Source: Vreelandella titanicae BH1 (GTDB lineage: Bacteria > Pseudomonadota > Gammaproteobacteria > Pseudomonadales > Halomonadaceae). Taken from it: a stretch of 64,000 nt of DNA. The notes under the pieces are model-generated. The model had not been told where the DNA came from. It did no database searches and worked only from the letters and a program-made list of their open reading frames with translations. A program made the position numbers and the translations under genes. Each line of letters starts with the position of its first letter. Within the stretch, counting starts at the first letter, position 1. Positions 49,696 through 59,412 of this stretch are shown one piece after another. The stretch lies in NCBI RefSeq assembly GCF_000336575.1, contig NZ_AOPO01000015.1, forward strand, positions 1 through 64,000, in the 5' to 3' direction.

Positions 49696-51018
49696 ATGAG
49701 TCATGCATTGACTGGACATAACCGCCCTCAGCAGGTGATTGAGGCTACCCACCAGGCGAATAACGCCTTACCAACGGCCACCCGCCAAGCTAAGTACGCC
49801 AAAATGGCTGCGTCGCCCTACCGCTTTTATCGCGGCAGTAATCATTTGTACTGGAATGATGTATGGCACGATTGGCGGTTCGCCCTGTTTGGCGGCTGGC
49901 CGGAGACCCAAACCTGGTTGCAGGGCGACGCCCACGTCTATAACTTTGGCGCTTATGGTCACCACGATGACCAAGTGCGCTACGGCATGGATGACTTCGA
50001 TGATGCGCTGATTGGCGACTACCAATACGATCTGTGGCGGCTGGCTATCAGCGTCGTATTAGATGCTCGTGAAAATGCTGAGCTGGATCCAAAAACGATT
50101 GATAAAGCGCTTAAAAAGTTAATAGAGGGCTATTACCAAACGCTGGTCGATCACGTTGATAGTCAGCCCGTGCACGCCGTGACCCTTGATAGTGCAAAGG
50201 GCCTGCTTAAGCCCTTTATGAGTAAAGTCGCCGATAAGCAGAGCCGTGCGCGGATGCTCGAAAAGTGGACGACCCTAGATGAGCAGAAAGGCCGCCAGTT
50301 CGCCGAACGGCCTGGCAAGCTCGCTAACCTGCCTGCGGATGTGGCCAGCCAACTACGCCGCTTAATTGAGCAGGAGTATCAGCAAACGCTACAACACGCT
50401 ATTAAAGAGAGTGATCCCCACCATTTTCGCGTCAAAGATACGGCACGGCGTTTGGATGCAGGCACCGGTTCGTTGGGTGTCGAACGCTATTACGTCTTGA
50501 TTGAAGGCGGTGTCGAGCACGAGCACGATGACATCATCCTGGATGTTAAAGAGCAGGTACCTCCAGAAGCATTTCGATTAATGGATAAAAAACAGCAGCA
50601 GGCGTGGCGTAAGCTGTTTCCTAACGAAGCCATCCGTCATGCAGCTGCCTTCCACGCCATTGCTGAGCACCCAGATGCCTATCTCGGCTGGCTAACCATG
50701 AACGGAAAGGTGTTTTCGGTGCGTGAGCGCTCGCCGTTCAAGAAAGACTTTCCGACCCATAAGCTTTCTGGCGGTAAGTCATATCGAAAACTGGCAAAGC
50801 AGTGGGGAGAAATTCTCGCCCGTGAACACCTGCGCGGTGCCCAGGCGCTTAACCAGGGTGACTCAACACGCTTTGCCAAGGCCGTTTGCCAACGATTAAA
50901 AGGGCGTGAAGACCTGTTTATTGAGGTGGTTACAACACTGGCGGTGGCTTACGCCGACTGCACAGAGCAGGATTACGCTGTGTTTATTGATCACTTCCTG
51001 GCGTCGGGGGCTGCTTAA
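49696..51018 (+). CDS. DUF2252 family protein
   Basis: A 440-aa protein of the DUF2252 family. The N-terminal YRFYRGSNHLYWNDV is followed by QGDAHVYNFGAYG (about 76-88) and YGMDDFDDALIGDYQYDLWRLA. These look like the kinase-type His/Asp loops of phosphotransferase-like folds (inference). No function is established for the family. AAAGG precedes the ATG. No signal peptide or helix. Confidence 0.9.
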   Translation: MSHALTGHNRPQQVIEATHQANNALPTATRQAKYAKMAASPYRFYRGSNHLYWNDVWHDWRFALFGGWPETQTWLQGDAHVYNFGAYGHHDDQVRYGMDDFDDALIGDYQYDLWRLAISVVLDARENAELDPKTIDKALKKLIEGYYQTLVDHVDSQPVHAVTLDSAKGLLKPFMSKVADKQSRARMLEKWTTLDEQKGRQFAERPGKLANLPADVASQLRRLIEQEYQQTLQHAIKESDPHHFRVKDTARRLDAGTGSLGVERYYVLIEGGVEHEHDDIILDVKEQVPPEAFRLMDKKQQQAWRKLFPNEAIRHAAAFHAIAEHPDAYLGWLTMNGKVFSVRERSPFKKDFPTHKLSGGKSYRKLAKQWGEILAREHLRGAQALNQGDSTRFAKAVCQRLKGREDLFIEVVTTLAVAYADCTEQDYAVFIDHFLASGAA

Positions 51019-51038
51019 TTAACCAATACCATGAGTGG

Positions 51039-52838
51039 TTATTGCGGCTGTTGCCTACCGAGCATAAATCCCTGCTCTTCAAGTGTCTCTTCCCATACTA
51101 CACAGCGGTTACGGCCGCTGTGCTTGGCTTGATAAAGCGCTTCATCGGCAAGGCGCAGCAATTTCTTAGGGTCTTGAGTGTGATCAGGATATGTTGCGAC
51201 ACCGCAGGAAAGCGTGATTTTCCGCAGCGAAGAGCCTTGATGAATAAATGCCTGATGAGCAATGGATGTTAACAGCGCCTTTGCGCGCGTCTCGGCAGCG
51301 ATTCGGGAGGTAGCAGGTAGCAAGGCAACAAATTCTTCGCCCCCAAAGCGACAGATCACATCCAAATCTCTTAAGTGGTGCCGCAATAACAGGGCGATTT
51401 CGACCAGCACGGCATCTCCTGCGTCATGACCAAAATCATCGTTAATCTGTTTGAAGTGATCCACATCCAGCATTAGCACGGAGAGTTGACTGTCATGCTG
51501 CTTAGCTCGCTGGCAATGGTGCTCGAATGCCGTGTCGAAATGGCGACGGTTGTGCAAGCCTGTTAATGGGTCTTTGCGTGAGAGCCCTTCCAGTTCTTGA
51601 ACTAACCGGTCGAGGTCGGCGGTTCGCGCCGCCACCTGCTGCTCTAGAGTCTCATTGGCCATGGCAAGTTGTTGCTGTGTATGCCGATAGTGCCACAGAA
51701 AAATAGCCGCGTTCGCTAAAGAAAAAGCCAGTGTGCCGTAGCTCAAGGGCACACTGCGCCAGCCCACAAAGCCGTGGGCGACCACCATATCGGCGAGTAG
51801 CAGCGGGGCAAAAAAAGTAAAACTCACTACCAGAAGCCGTTGTTCAAGGGTGAGCTTTTGAAAGCGCATGAGCGCAAGTGCCAGCATTATGGGGAGCGTT
51901 AAGGCCAGCATGACATCAAAGATGGGGAAGGTTAATGAAAGGCTCAGCACTCCCAATTGAACCAAACCAATCGCCAGCACCAGATACACCAAGTGAATAA
52001 CCCAAAGGAGAGTTATCCAGCGCTTAGCGGTGCCCTCCAACCAATAGCTGAGTAACAACCCCAGTGCCACCGGCAGGGTGTAGTAACTGGCTGCTCGGAG
52101 TGTGTCCCAGGTCAATGGCTCATCGGCAATGAGTTGACGGGCTGGGGTCTCCGCAAGCAGCATTAGCCCTGAAGCATAAGCAAACAACGCAATAGACCCA
52201 AAACCACGGCGTTCGGGACCTATTAACGCGAAAATGGTGGCCAGGATAGCGAGCACCAATACCAAAGCACTCACACCGAGATCCTGAGCAGATTCATGGA
52301 TAATTTGCTTTAAAACCTCAATGCGTTCCATTACCTGGACTTGGCCCCATAAGCCAATACTGGTGTAGTAAGAGTAAAAGCGAAAGGTAAGCGTCTGACC
52401 GGCGGCATTTTCTGGTAGGTCTATCATGTGCCAGGGCCAGCCCGCAAAATCGCCTTTTCCCTGTTCGTCAAATTCACCATATTGATAGATCAGTTCATCG
52501 TCTAGATAAACTTGCCCAATCAAATTGATACTGGTGATAAAAAGTACTGGATCGTTCCAATCACCGGCGGGCACTGTCGTACGTAACCAGAGGTGTTCGT
52601 GCCCGTTGCGGCCAGGTGGGTTCGAAGGGGAGTCAATCGACTGCCACTCTGTCGAGTCGCTTTGCAGCCATTGAGGATGGCTATCGGCATCGTAAGGAGA
52701 GTCGCCCCAGCGATACTCCCAATTATGGAGCGGTTTGGGAGAGGTATCAGCTAGTAGGTAGCCTGAATATGCCAACAGTAACGCAAGCGTTAAGAGCAGT
52801 AGAGTGCTTCGGCGAATGGCGAACCCACTAGGCGGCAT
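51039..52838 (-). CDS. Diguanylate cyclase with 7TMR-DISM sensor
   Basis: A 599-aa protein. An N-terminal helix or signal anchor (about 9-30) precedes a periplasmic beta domain (about 35-175), then seven hydrophobic helices (about 185-385), a short coiled coil (TLEQQVAARTADLDRLVQEL) and a GGDEF domain (about 425-585). The active site is GGEEF with I-site RDLD five residues before it, so cyclase activity with feedback control is likely. The stop lies 21 nt from the convergent DUF2252 gene. Confidence 0.92.
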   Translation of the reverse strand: MPPSGFAIRRSTLLLLTLALLLAYSGYLLADTSPKPLHNWEYRWGDSPYDADSHPQWLQSDSTEWQSIDSPSNPPGRNGHEHLWLRTTVPAGDWNDPVLFITSINLIGQVYLDDELIYQYGEFDEQGKGDFAGWPWHMIDLPENAAGQTLTFRFYSYYTSIGLWGQVQVMERIEVLKQIIHESAQDLGVSALVLVLAILATIFALIGPERRGFGSIALFAYASGLMLLAETPARQLIADEPLTWDTLRAASYYTLPVALGLLLSYWLEGTAKRWITLLWVIHLVYLVLAIGLVQLGVLSLSLTFPIFDVMLALTLPIMLALALMRFQKLTLEQRLLVVSFTFFAPLLLADMVVAHGFVGWRSVPLSYGTLAFSLANAAIFLWHYRHTQQQLAMANETLEQQVAARTADLDRLVQELEGLSRKDPLTGLHNRRHFDTAFEHHCQRAKQHDSQLSVLMLDVDHFKQINDDFGHDAGDAVLVEIALLLRHHLRDLDVICRFGGEEFVALLPATSRIAAETRAKALLTSIAHQAFIHQGSSLRKITLSCGVATYPDHTQDPKKLLRLADEALYQAKHSGRNRCVVWEETLEEQGFMLGRQQPQ

Positions 52839-53028
52839 GGTGAACGTCCTAATCTCTTGGTCGCGATCTTGCTATTAATAAGTGCTACATAGGGGCCATC
52901 ATTAACGACGCTACGTGCACAATAAAAGTGAGGCTGAGCATTAAGCGTAGAGTTTAACGAATATGAACCTTACGTAGGTGATGTTTTCTTCAACGGTTGC
53001 TAGCGGTTAGCTTCCTGCACTTAACCCA

Positions 53029-53055
53029 AAAGCCTGGCTACTCGGGCCAGGCTTT
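53029..53055 (-). terminator. Intrinsic terminator of the SPFH/NfeD operon
   Basis: A 10-bp perfect stem AAAGCCTGGC / GCCAGGCTTT with a 7-nt loop, just past the stop of the SPFH gene. On the minus strand the stem ends in a TTTT run. Confidence 0.82.
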
Positions 53056-53084
53056 GCAAAGCATATAAATACTCAAGTACGCTT

Positions 53085-54131
53085 TTAGTTACCGCTAGCG
53101 GCTCCGCCTACCAGCCCACTGCGAAAATCACTGTGATTACGGCTTTTAAGGTGGTTTGCGACTGTATCTTCTGGTGAGCCGGCCATTTCGCGGAACATGC
53201 CCATTGAGCCAAGCAGAGCAGAGGACTCGTAGGGTACGAATACTCGCTCACCATTCTTCGCCATATTGGGTAGTACCTTGATATAGCTCTGGCCCAGCAG
53301 GTAGCCCACTACGGTGCGCTTATTCTCTTCACTATCGCCAATGGCACTAAGCACCAGTTTAATAGACTCCTGCTCACCCTGGGCACGTAGAATGGCCGAC
53401 TCTTTGTCACCTTGAGCGTTGAGGATCGAGGATTCACGTTGCCCCTGGGCCATTGCAATCGCCGCTGATTTCTCCCCCTCGGCCTCGGTGACGGTGGCAC
53501 GGCGCTTACGTTCGGCGGCCATTTGCAGGCGCATTGCAGTTTCCACCTCTTCCGGCATAGCGATGTCCTGCACCTCGACGCGGGAGATTTTGACCCCCCA
53601 TTTAGACGCAGGCTCTTCCATCGCGGCCTGAATCTCATTATTCACTTCCGCACGGGATTCAAACAGTTTATCCAGTTCCATTTTACCGACCACTGAACGT
53701 AGCGTGGTTTTGGCCAGTACTTCGACGGCCTGGCTCATATTCTCTACCTCATAGACGGCCCGCTTGGGGTCGATGATTTGGTAGTAGAGCGCGCCGTTGA
53801 TACGCACGGTGACGTTATCGGTGGTGACGACCGGTTGACCGGGGAAATCCATCACCGTTTCGCGGCGGTCAATGCGGGTTTCGTCGGTGGTGATAGCGGT
53901 ATAGTCCTCACCCATTTTGCGATAGCGCAGCATGGTGATCGCGCGGGGTTGTTCGATAAATGGAATGATAATGTTAATGCCGCTTTCTAAAACGCGGTGA
54001 AAAGAACCTAGGCGCTCAACCACCATTACTTCCGATTGGCGAATAATAATTAGGCCTTTAGAGATGATCAGTACTGCGATCACGACAATAATGAGGCTTA
54101 TTAATAAGCCGGGGCTTATAGGTAGATCCAT
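53085..54131 (-). CDS. SPFH/band-7 membrane protein (stomatin/QmcA-like)
   Basis: A 348-aa protein with one N-terminal helix (about 7-28), an SPFH domain (SEVMVVERLGSFHRVLESGINIIIPF near 33-58) and a long helix with repeats (AIAMAQGQRESSILNAQG, GDKESAILRAQGEQES) typical of oligomerisation. Such proteins form large cages or membrane microdomains and can act with proteases. It is paired with NfeD two nt upstream. AAGGAG precedes the ATG. Confidence 0.92.
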   Translation of the reverse strand: MDLPISPGLLISLIIVVIAVLIISKGLIIIRQSEVMVVERLGSFHRVLESGINIIIPFIEQPRAITMLRYRKMGEDYTAITTDETRIDRRETVMDFPGQPVVTTDNVTVRINGALYYQIIDPKRAVYEVENMSQAVEVLAKTTLRSVVGKMELDKLFESRAEVNNEIQAAMEEPASKWGVKISRVEVQDIAMPEEVETAMRLQMAAERKRRATVTEAEGEKSAAIAMAQGQRESSILNAQGDKESAILRAQGEQESIKLVLSAIGDSEENKRTVVGYLLGQSYIKVLPNMAKNGERVFVPYESSALLGSMGMFREMAGSPEDTVANHLKSRNHSDFRSGLVGGAASGN

Positions 54132-54133
54132 GG

Positions 54134-54628
54134 TTAAGGCTCCTTGCGTTGGGAATTGTCATCTTGAAAGGCTGTGTCTTCAGGCTGATGTAATGCGACT
54201 AGCGCAGTGGTGCCTTCAAATCGTTTAAATATGACCAGCGTACCGCTGGGTAGCTCGGTTTCACCGCTTTCAAGTACGCGCAGGCGGTAGAAATCGCCGT
54301 TGACTTTAATGCCCGTGGCATCATCAAAATCCCGGCGTAGAGTAGTGTAGCGATTACCTTTTTCCACACCTGTGCCTGTTGTGCCATAAGCAACGCCGCG
54401 GGGGGAGAAGCGCGGGCGAATGACCATAATGCATATTGGCAGCAGTACCCCGGTAAAAATAGCCATGCCAAGCAGTTGCCAAGGAAGCGTTAATCCTAGC
54501 GCTGTAACGGCCGCTGTTAGCGCAGCGGCAATACCCAGCGCTAGCAGCACCATCGCGCCAGAAGTCAGCTCTGCCAAACTTAATAGTAAGGCGAGTACCA
54601 ACCAGCTATAAGCCGGGCTCCAGTCCAT
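54134..54628 (-). CDS. NfeD-family membrane protein
   Basis: A 164-aa protein with N-terminal helices (about 7-75) and a C-terminal OB-fold (about 100-155). GGAG lies about 10 nt before ATG 54628; the open frame to 54655 has no site. NfeD proteins are partners of SPFH proteins; the gene pair and 2-nt spacing fit that family. The OB-fold begins near NRYTTLRRDFDDATGIKVNG. Confidence 0.88.
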   Translation of the reverse strand: MDWSPAYSWLVLALLLSLAELTSGAMVLLALGIAAALTAAVTALGLTLPWQLLGMAIFTGVLLPICIMVIRPRFSPRGVAYGTTGTGVEKGNRYTTLRRDFDDATGIKVNGDFYRLRVLESGETELPSGTLVIFKRFEGTTALVALHQPEDTAFQDDNSQRKEP

Positions 54629-54802
54629 AGCAGTGTTACTCCGTCGTGAATGCAAGTGTTAATGACAATTCGGTCAGCGTAACCTAATTATGTGAACTTA
54701 TCTTGCTTAGGTCGCAAGCGTGTTTTTGGGTGCGAGCATATCCTCTGAAGGGTGCTATCCTGCCTGCCTTTAAAGATAGCGAGCATAAAAAAGGAGAAGG
54801 GC

Positions 54803-55522
54803 GTGTTGTCGGGCGTGGTCTATTGGCTGGATATGGCGGGTGTCATCGTGTTCGCGCTTTCGGGCGTGATTTTGGCGTGCCGGTCGCGCATGGATCCTAT
54901 AGGTATGCTGGTGCTGGCAGCGGTGACCGGCATTGGTGGAGGCACGCTGCGTGATTTAGTGCTCGGTGTAAGGCCGGTGTTCTGGGTGACGGATCCAACC
55001 TACCTGTGGGTGATTTTAGCCACCGTGGGTGTGTCGTTGATGGGCTTTCACTATATCCACCGGCTGTCGCGGGGCTTTTTACCGATCGCTGATGCGTTTG
55101 GCTTGGCACTGTTTACTGTGATTGGGACTCATAAAGCACTGCTCCTGGGCACGTCTGGAACGGTAGCTGTCTTGATGGGCATGATGACCGGCGTAGCAGG
55201 CGGCATGATACGTGATGTATTGGCCCAGCGAGTGCCCATGGTGCTTCGCGAAGAAATTTATGCGACGGCAGCGATGGCTGGGGGAATCGTTTACGTGGCG
55301 CTGCATGCCCTGGAGGCGCCGCTAACCATGGCGATTGGCGCCTCACTAAGCGTCACCCTCGGGCTGCGTTTGGCGGCGATCCATTGGCACTTGGCGTTGC
55401 CGGTGTTTGCCTGGGTCACGGTGCCGCCGAAAACCCATGATGAGGCGGCAGCACCGCTCTCGACACCGCAAAAGGCTAAAGAGCGGGTGAGGATGATTCG
55501 CCGTGAGCGCAAAAAACGCTAA
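54803..55522 (+). CDS. TRIC/UPF0126-type trimeric cation channel
   Basis: A 239-aa membrane protein with seven helices in two repeats. Each repeat has the family motif: GIGGGTLRDLVLG near 44-56 and GVAGGMIRDVLAQRVP near 130-145. Bacterial TRIC proteins conduct potassium; others in the family have been linked to glycine transport. AAGGAG supports GTG 54803. The C-terminus is basic (MIRRERKKR). The stop is 10 nt from the convergent AsmA-like gene. Confidence 0.9.
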   Translation: MLSGVVYWLDMAGVIVFALSGVILACRSRMDPIGMLVLAAVTGIGGGTLRDLVLGVRPVFWVTDPTYLWVILATVGVSLMGFHYIHRLSRGFLPIADAFGLALFTVIGTHKALLLGTSGTVAVLMGMMTGVAGGMIRDVLAQRVPMVLREEIYATAAMAGGIVYVALHALEAPLTMAIGASLSVTLGLRLAAIHWHLALPVFAWVTVPPKTHDEAAAPLSTPQKAKERVRMIRRERKKR

Positions 55523-55532
55523 TCATTAGAGA

Positions 55533-58500
55533 CTAAGGATTAAGGGAGCGGTTCGTCTCCCGCCAGCGGTCAAACCAGCGGCGGGGTTGAATAACATGCA
55601 AGGTTGGTTCGCTGTCCTCAAGTTCAACCCCTAATCCAATCACGCCAAGGTGGGCATAGAGCGCGCCGTTTGCGCTGCGGTCTGCCAGAGCGACATCGGA
55701 AAGCAGCAGCAGCGGGCCACCAGCGAGCGTCAAGTCGCTAAGGCTGATCTGCTTGCCGCTGATCTCTAGCTGCGCCGTGCCCTCGATATCGTGCACATTT
55801 AGCAGTCGCCCTAACCAGTCGCTATCCCTTGCGCGTGCGAGAAATAGCCGGGCGAGTAAACCGGTATCGCGCATCTCAAGGCGGAGCTGGCTGACGAGAC
55901 GAATAGGGTCTTCCCACGCCAATTGCGCATCCAACATGGAAAGCGTTACCCACCAACCGGCATCGGCAGAGCCATTTTCACTTTGTCGGCTAACGTTCTC
56001 CAAGCGTAAGAATGAGTCATCTGCGTTAAAACGACGCGTTTCCAGGTCGCCGTCGGTTAGGTGTAAGTCGAGATGAACGTCGCCGCGAAGCTGCTGATCC
56101 AACAGCACTAACTCTGCGCCGAAGGCGCGCAGAGTTAGTTCGCCCTGTGCATTTAATCCTTCCAACAGCCACTCGCTTTCCAGGCTGGCTTGCCCATCCA
56201 GCAACCTAACACCCGCGCCTTCGGGCAGGTAGCGGTTGTAACGGGTGAAGTCGGGCACCTCGGTAATCGGCAGCGCGATGCGCGTGGTGAAGTGCTCGGG
56301 CTGTGGAGATTCAAGCACATCGCTAAAGCGCTCGGTTTGCGTGGTGAGAGCAAAGTGGCGTCCTTCCAGGTGCGGGCTATCATCGCCTTGGCGACTCAAG
56401 GCAAAGCGGGGGATGCCAAGCGAGAGCTGGGCCCGCTCGGTGCTATCCAACTGGGCGGTGAGCTCGCCCCGTCCGGTGGCGAGATAATCTAAAAACGTGA
56501 CTTCTAACTGGTCGGCGTTGACCCGCAGCCGAGTGGGTGCCAGCAAGCGGTTATCGCGAAAGGCGCCCTGAGAAAAGAGTTGTCCTTCACCCGCGATGGC
56601 TAAACCGTGGGCGTCAGGCAAAAACGCATTTAAAAAGCCTAGCCGTTGCACGCTTCCCTCGAGTGAAAATTGCCCGCTTGGTACGTCACCTCTGCGTTGA
56701 AAGCGACCATCATTTAGCACCAATATGCTCTCTAAGCGTTCGCTCGGTTGGTCGATATCGGCCACTTGCCAGCTCAACCGGGTGCCGCTGATGTTCAGCG
56801 TTGAGCCATCCATTGCTGCCTGCTGAATAGGCAGGAAAAGCTGCATATCACTGGTTAACGTGCCGACTTGTTCGCCATGTTGCCAGCGTGTGGTAAGCCC
56901 GTTTCCGGCTAAATGTACCTCTCCGCTGAGCTGTTTTGACGCCATGGTGAGCTGGCCGTGGCTGGCGGCTTTCCCGCTAAGCAACTGCAGTGGCGCGGGG
57001 TCAGGTAAAATGGCGCCTAAGTAGGTTTGTAAAACGCTGATATTAGGCAGTTGCGCGGATTGCCAGCTCAATGTCGCGGATGCTTCTTCGCGGGCCTTTT
57101 CTGGATCAGCTGGGCTCGATGCCGAGACGTTGATAGCGGCATCGTCAAGCAGCAGACGCTCCTGGTGGTGCAGCGTGGCGTTGGCAAAGTAAAGCGTTGC
57201 TTCGATAATTTCTTGTGGCGTTAGCTGGGCATCTAATGAGCCGCCACCTCGGGCAATGAAGCCACGCGTATCTGCCATCAACTCAGTTGCTTGAATACTT
57301 AGTTGGGCATCAAAAAGGCGCGATTGGCGAATGCTGGCAGAGGCCTCAATTTGCCCATGGCCGGAAAGACTGATGCCTTCCAGTTCAGAGTTCTCACGTT
57401 CAGAATCCTGTCCTTCAGAACTCTCTCCTTCAGAACCCCGTTCTCCTATACCGGGCGAAAGATATCGATCCAGCATATCCAGGCGGGTGATATCGCCTTG
57501 CAAGGCGAGTGTCGCTGAGGTGGGAAGGTCGAGTTGATCCAGTCGCTGATTAGGAATTTGGGTCGCAAGGCGTAGCTCGGTATGCTCTGCGTAAGGGTGC
57601 GTGTCGGCTAGCTCAACATCGGCCAGCTGCGTTGAAAAATGCAGTTGATCGTTCTCAACCGACAAGCGCACTTGGCCCTCGCCCGTAGCCGTGTGACGAG
57701 GCGGAGGGGTATCCGCCAGTATCCAGCGCGGCGAGTCAGTCGGCGCATGTAAACGTTGCTCATCAATCGCTAAGCGTAGCAGGGGCGCGTTCAGTATAAG
57801 CTTGCTGCCGGGCTGTAATTCTCCTGCGGTGAGCTCCAGTGCTCCAGTTAGCGCCCCGCGCCCTTCAATGGTTAGCCAGGGCAGGGTGCCTAGGTAGGGC
57901 ATAAAGACATTCCAGGCATCCGCCTGGGCATCCAACTGAAGCTGCGCTGAGAGCGCTGCTAGTAGGTTGGGGTTCAGCTCGCCGCTGGTAGCGTCGACAG
58001 GAGTTATCGAATTGAGCGTTGCATCAGCGTTAAGGTTAATATCACGCACTAAGGTCTCTTGATCACTCAAGCGAACTAAACGACCATTGGTAATGGCGAG
58101 GGAAACGTTAGGAATCGCTAGGGTGTCGCGACTTAGCGTGGTCTCCGTTACCTGCAGCTGGCCGTCAGCTTCAAGCGCGATGTCACCAACGGTCAGGCGG
58201 CGAATACCCTCGGCATCGAGTGTGTCGATATGCAGTTCGCCGCGTAATAGAGCCATTAGCGAGAGCGAAAGGGTGGCGCGTTCGGCTTCAATTGAGATGG
58301 GCAGTGCTTCATCTTCACGAGCGAGATAGAGTCCCTCTACTTCCCAGCGGCCTGGGGGGCGGCTAACGCCTTGCTCCCAGCGGATGTCGATGCCCTCGAA
58401 TTGTGAAATGCGCTCGGGCAGCCACTGGCTGTTAAGCAGCCAATAGCTGCCCGCCACCCAGGTAAAGAGGATAAACAGTAGGCCAACCAACGCCCTTCGC

Positions 58501-58544
58501 AGCAGGCGAGGTAGGCGATTTTTACGAGTGTTCGCGTCTGACAT
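55533..58544 (-). CDS. Large AsmA-like inner-membrane-anchored protein
   Basis: A 1003-aa protein. A basic N-terminus and one helix (about 18-36) are followed by a long beta-strand-rich periplasmic region, which resembles AsmA/TamB/YdbH-type lipid-transfer proteins in style (RWEQGVSRPPGRWEVEGLYL near 55, GLYLAREDEALPISIEAERATLSLS). Specific family not fixed. An acidic, Ser/Glu-rich insertion at about residues 365-390 is encoded by a 15-bp repeat. GGGAAG precedes the ATG. It diverges from the DUF3581 gene. Confidence 0.72.
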   Translation of the reverse strand: MSDANTRKNRLPRLLRRALVGLLFILFTWVAGSYWLLNSQWLPERISQFEGIDIRWEQGVSRPPGRWEVEGLYLAREDEALPISIEAERATLSLSLMALLRGELHIDTLDAEGIRRLTVGDIALEADGQLQVTETTLSRDTLAIPNVSLAITNGRLVRLSDQETLVRDINLNADATLNSITPVDATSGELNPNLLAALSAQLQLDAQADAWNVFMPYLGTLPWLTIEGRGALTGALELTAGELQPGSKLILNAPLLRLAIDEQRLHAPTDSPRWILADTPPPRHTATGEGQVRLSVENDQLHFSTQLADVELADTHPYAEHTELRLATQIPNQRLDQLDLPTSATLALQGDITRLDMLDRYLSPGIGERGSEGESSEGQDSERENSELEGISLSGHGQIEASASIRQSRLFDAQLSIQATELMADTRGFIARGGGSLDAQLTPQEIIEATLYFANATLHHQERLLLDDAAINVSASSPADPEKAREEASATLSWQSAQLPNISVLQTYLGAILPDPAPLQLLSGKAASHGQLTMASKQLSGEVHLAGNGLTTRWQHGEQVGTLTSDMQLFLPIQQAAMDGSTLNISGTRLSWQVADIDQPSERLESILVLNDGRFQRRGDVPSGQFSLEGSVQRLGFLNAFLPDAHGLAIAGEGQLFSQGAFRDNRLLAPTRLRVNADQLEVTFLDYLATGRGELTAQLDSTERAQLSLGIPRFALSRQGDDSPHLEGRHFALTTQTERFSDVLESPQPEHFTTRIALPITEVPDFTRYNRYLPEGAGVRLLDGQASLESEWLLEGLNAQGELTLRAFGAELVLLDQQLRGDVHLDLHLTDGDLETRRFNADDSFLRLENVSRQSENGSADAGWWVTLSMLDAQLAWEDPIRLVSQLRLEMRDTGLLARLFLARARDSDWLGRLLNVHDIEGTAQLEISGKQISLSDLTLAGGPLLLLSDVALADRSANGALYAHLGVIGLGVELEDSEPTLHVIQPRRWFDRWRETNRSLNP
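57384..57443 (-). repeat. Four 15-bp imperfect repeats within the AsmA-like gene
   Basis: Four tandem 15-bp units, each beginning TTCAGA on the plus strand, encode five-residue units with Ser-Glu at fixed positions (GSEGE, SSEGQ, DSERE, NSELE). The length is a multiple of three, so copy changes keep the frame. Confidence 0.85.
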
Positions 58545-58653
58545 AGTGGCTTCCCTAGCAGATAACTCCTGTTGGGGCGTGTTTTATGGCATTATGCGCG
58601 GCGTTGGGCAGTGACGGGTTTTCGATTTCAACGCTAGGCAGGCAACAAACGCC

Positions 58654-59367
58654 ATGTTCAAGGATTTTTACGCGCAGCGCGGAGAGTATGTAGTGATCTC
58701 CGCAGAGCAGGCCAGTCGCTTCGCCAAAGGCGTGGCGGGTGACTACAACCCCATTCATAACCCGGATGCACGCCGTTTTTGTGTGCCCGGTGATCTACTG
58801 TTTGTACTGATACTCACAAAGTTTGGGTTGTCGCGGCAAATGGAATTTCGCTTCACCAACATGGTGGGCGCTGATACGCCGCTTAAGTTTAGCGAAGCAG
58901 ACAACGGTGCACTTCACGTCTGTGATGAGAGCGGCAAATGTTACTTACAGGTGGTGCGTAGTGGTGACATTACCCACGATCCTGCGGTGGTGGAAGCCTT
59001 TGCGCGTTGCTATGTCGCGTTTTCAGGCAAAAACTTTCCGCACTATCTCAAACCGCTGATGGAAGAGCACGGGGTCATGTTTAACCCCAAACGTCCACTG
59101 GTGATCTACGATAGCATGGGGTTTTCACTCGAGCGCTTGGATGGTTTTGCACCGGGCTTGACGCTGAACCACTCTTCGCTGGAGGTGCACGGTAAACGCG
59201 CCGATGCACTGCTGGAGTTCTCTATTGAGTCCGCCGGGGAGGCCGTAGGGGTGGGTTCCAAAAAGCTCGTAGTGAGCGGCCTTTGTGACTATGACGCCGA
59301 TGAAATGGCCGCTATTGTAGAAGAGTTCTATCGTCTCAAGGCCGCTTACGAGACGGCCTCGACTTGA
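58654..59367 (+). CDS. DUF3581 family protein
   Basis: A 237-aa protein of DUF3581. An N-terminal GDYNPIHNPDARRFCVPGDLL block (about 30-50) resembles the catalytic loop of MaoC-like hot-dog hydratases, so an acyl-CoA/ACP-related role is possible (inference). No signal peptide. The gene lies between the divergent AsmA-like gene and the convergent antiporter. Function not established. Confidence 0.85.
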   Translation: MFKDFYAQRGEYVVISAEQASRFAKGVAGDYNPIHNPDARRFCVPGDLLFVLILTKFGLSRQMEFRFTNMVGADTPLKFSEADNGALHVCDESGKCYLQVVRSGDITHDPAVVEAFARCYVAFSGKNFPHYLKPLMEEHGVMFNPKRPLVIYDSMGFSLERLDGFAPGLTLNHSSLEVHGKRADALLEFSIESAGEAVGVGSKKLVVSGLCDYDADEMAAIVEEFYRLKAAYETAST

Positions 59368-59374
59368 ACACTGG

Positions 59375-59400
59375 TACTTAGCCTCTTGCGAGGCTAAGTA
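59375..59400. terminator. Bidirectional terminator-like hairpin
   Basis: An 11-bp perfect stem TACTTAGCCTC / GAGGCTAAGTA with a TTGC loop, between the convergent DUF3581 and antiporter genes. No long T-run, but position and stem strength suggest termination on both strands. Confidence 0.7.
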
Positions 59401-59412
59401 TGGATAAGACGC

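Noticed and set aside
57384..57443. Fifteen-bp repeat as a small CRISPR or recombination site
   Set aside because: It keeps the reading frame, sits inside a long gene and encodes a regular Ser-Glu peptide.
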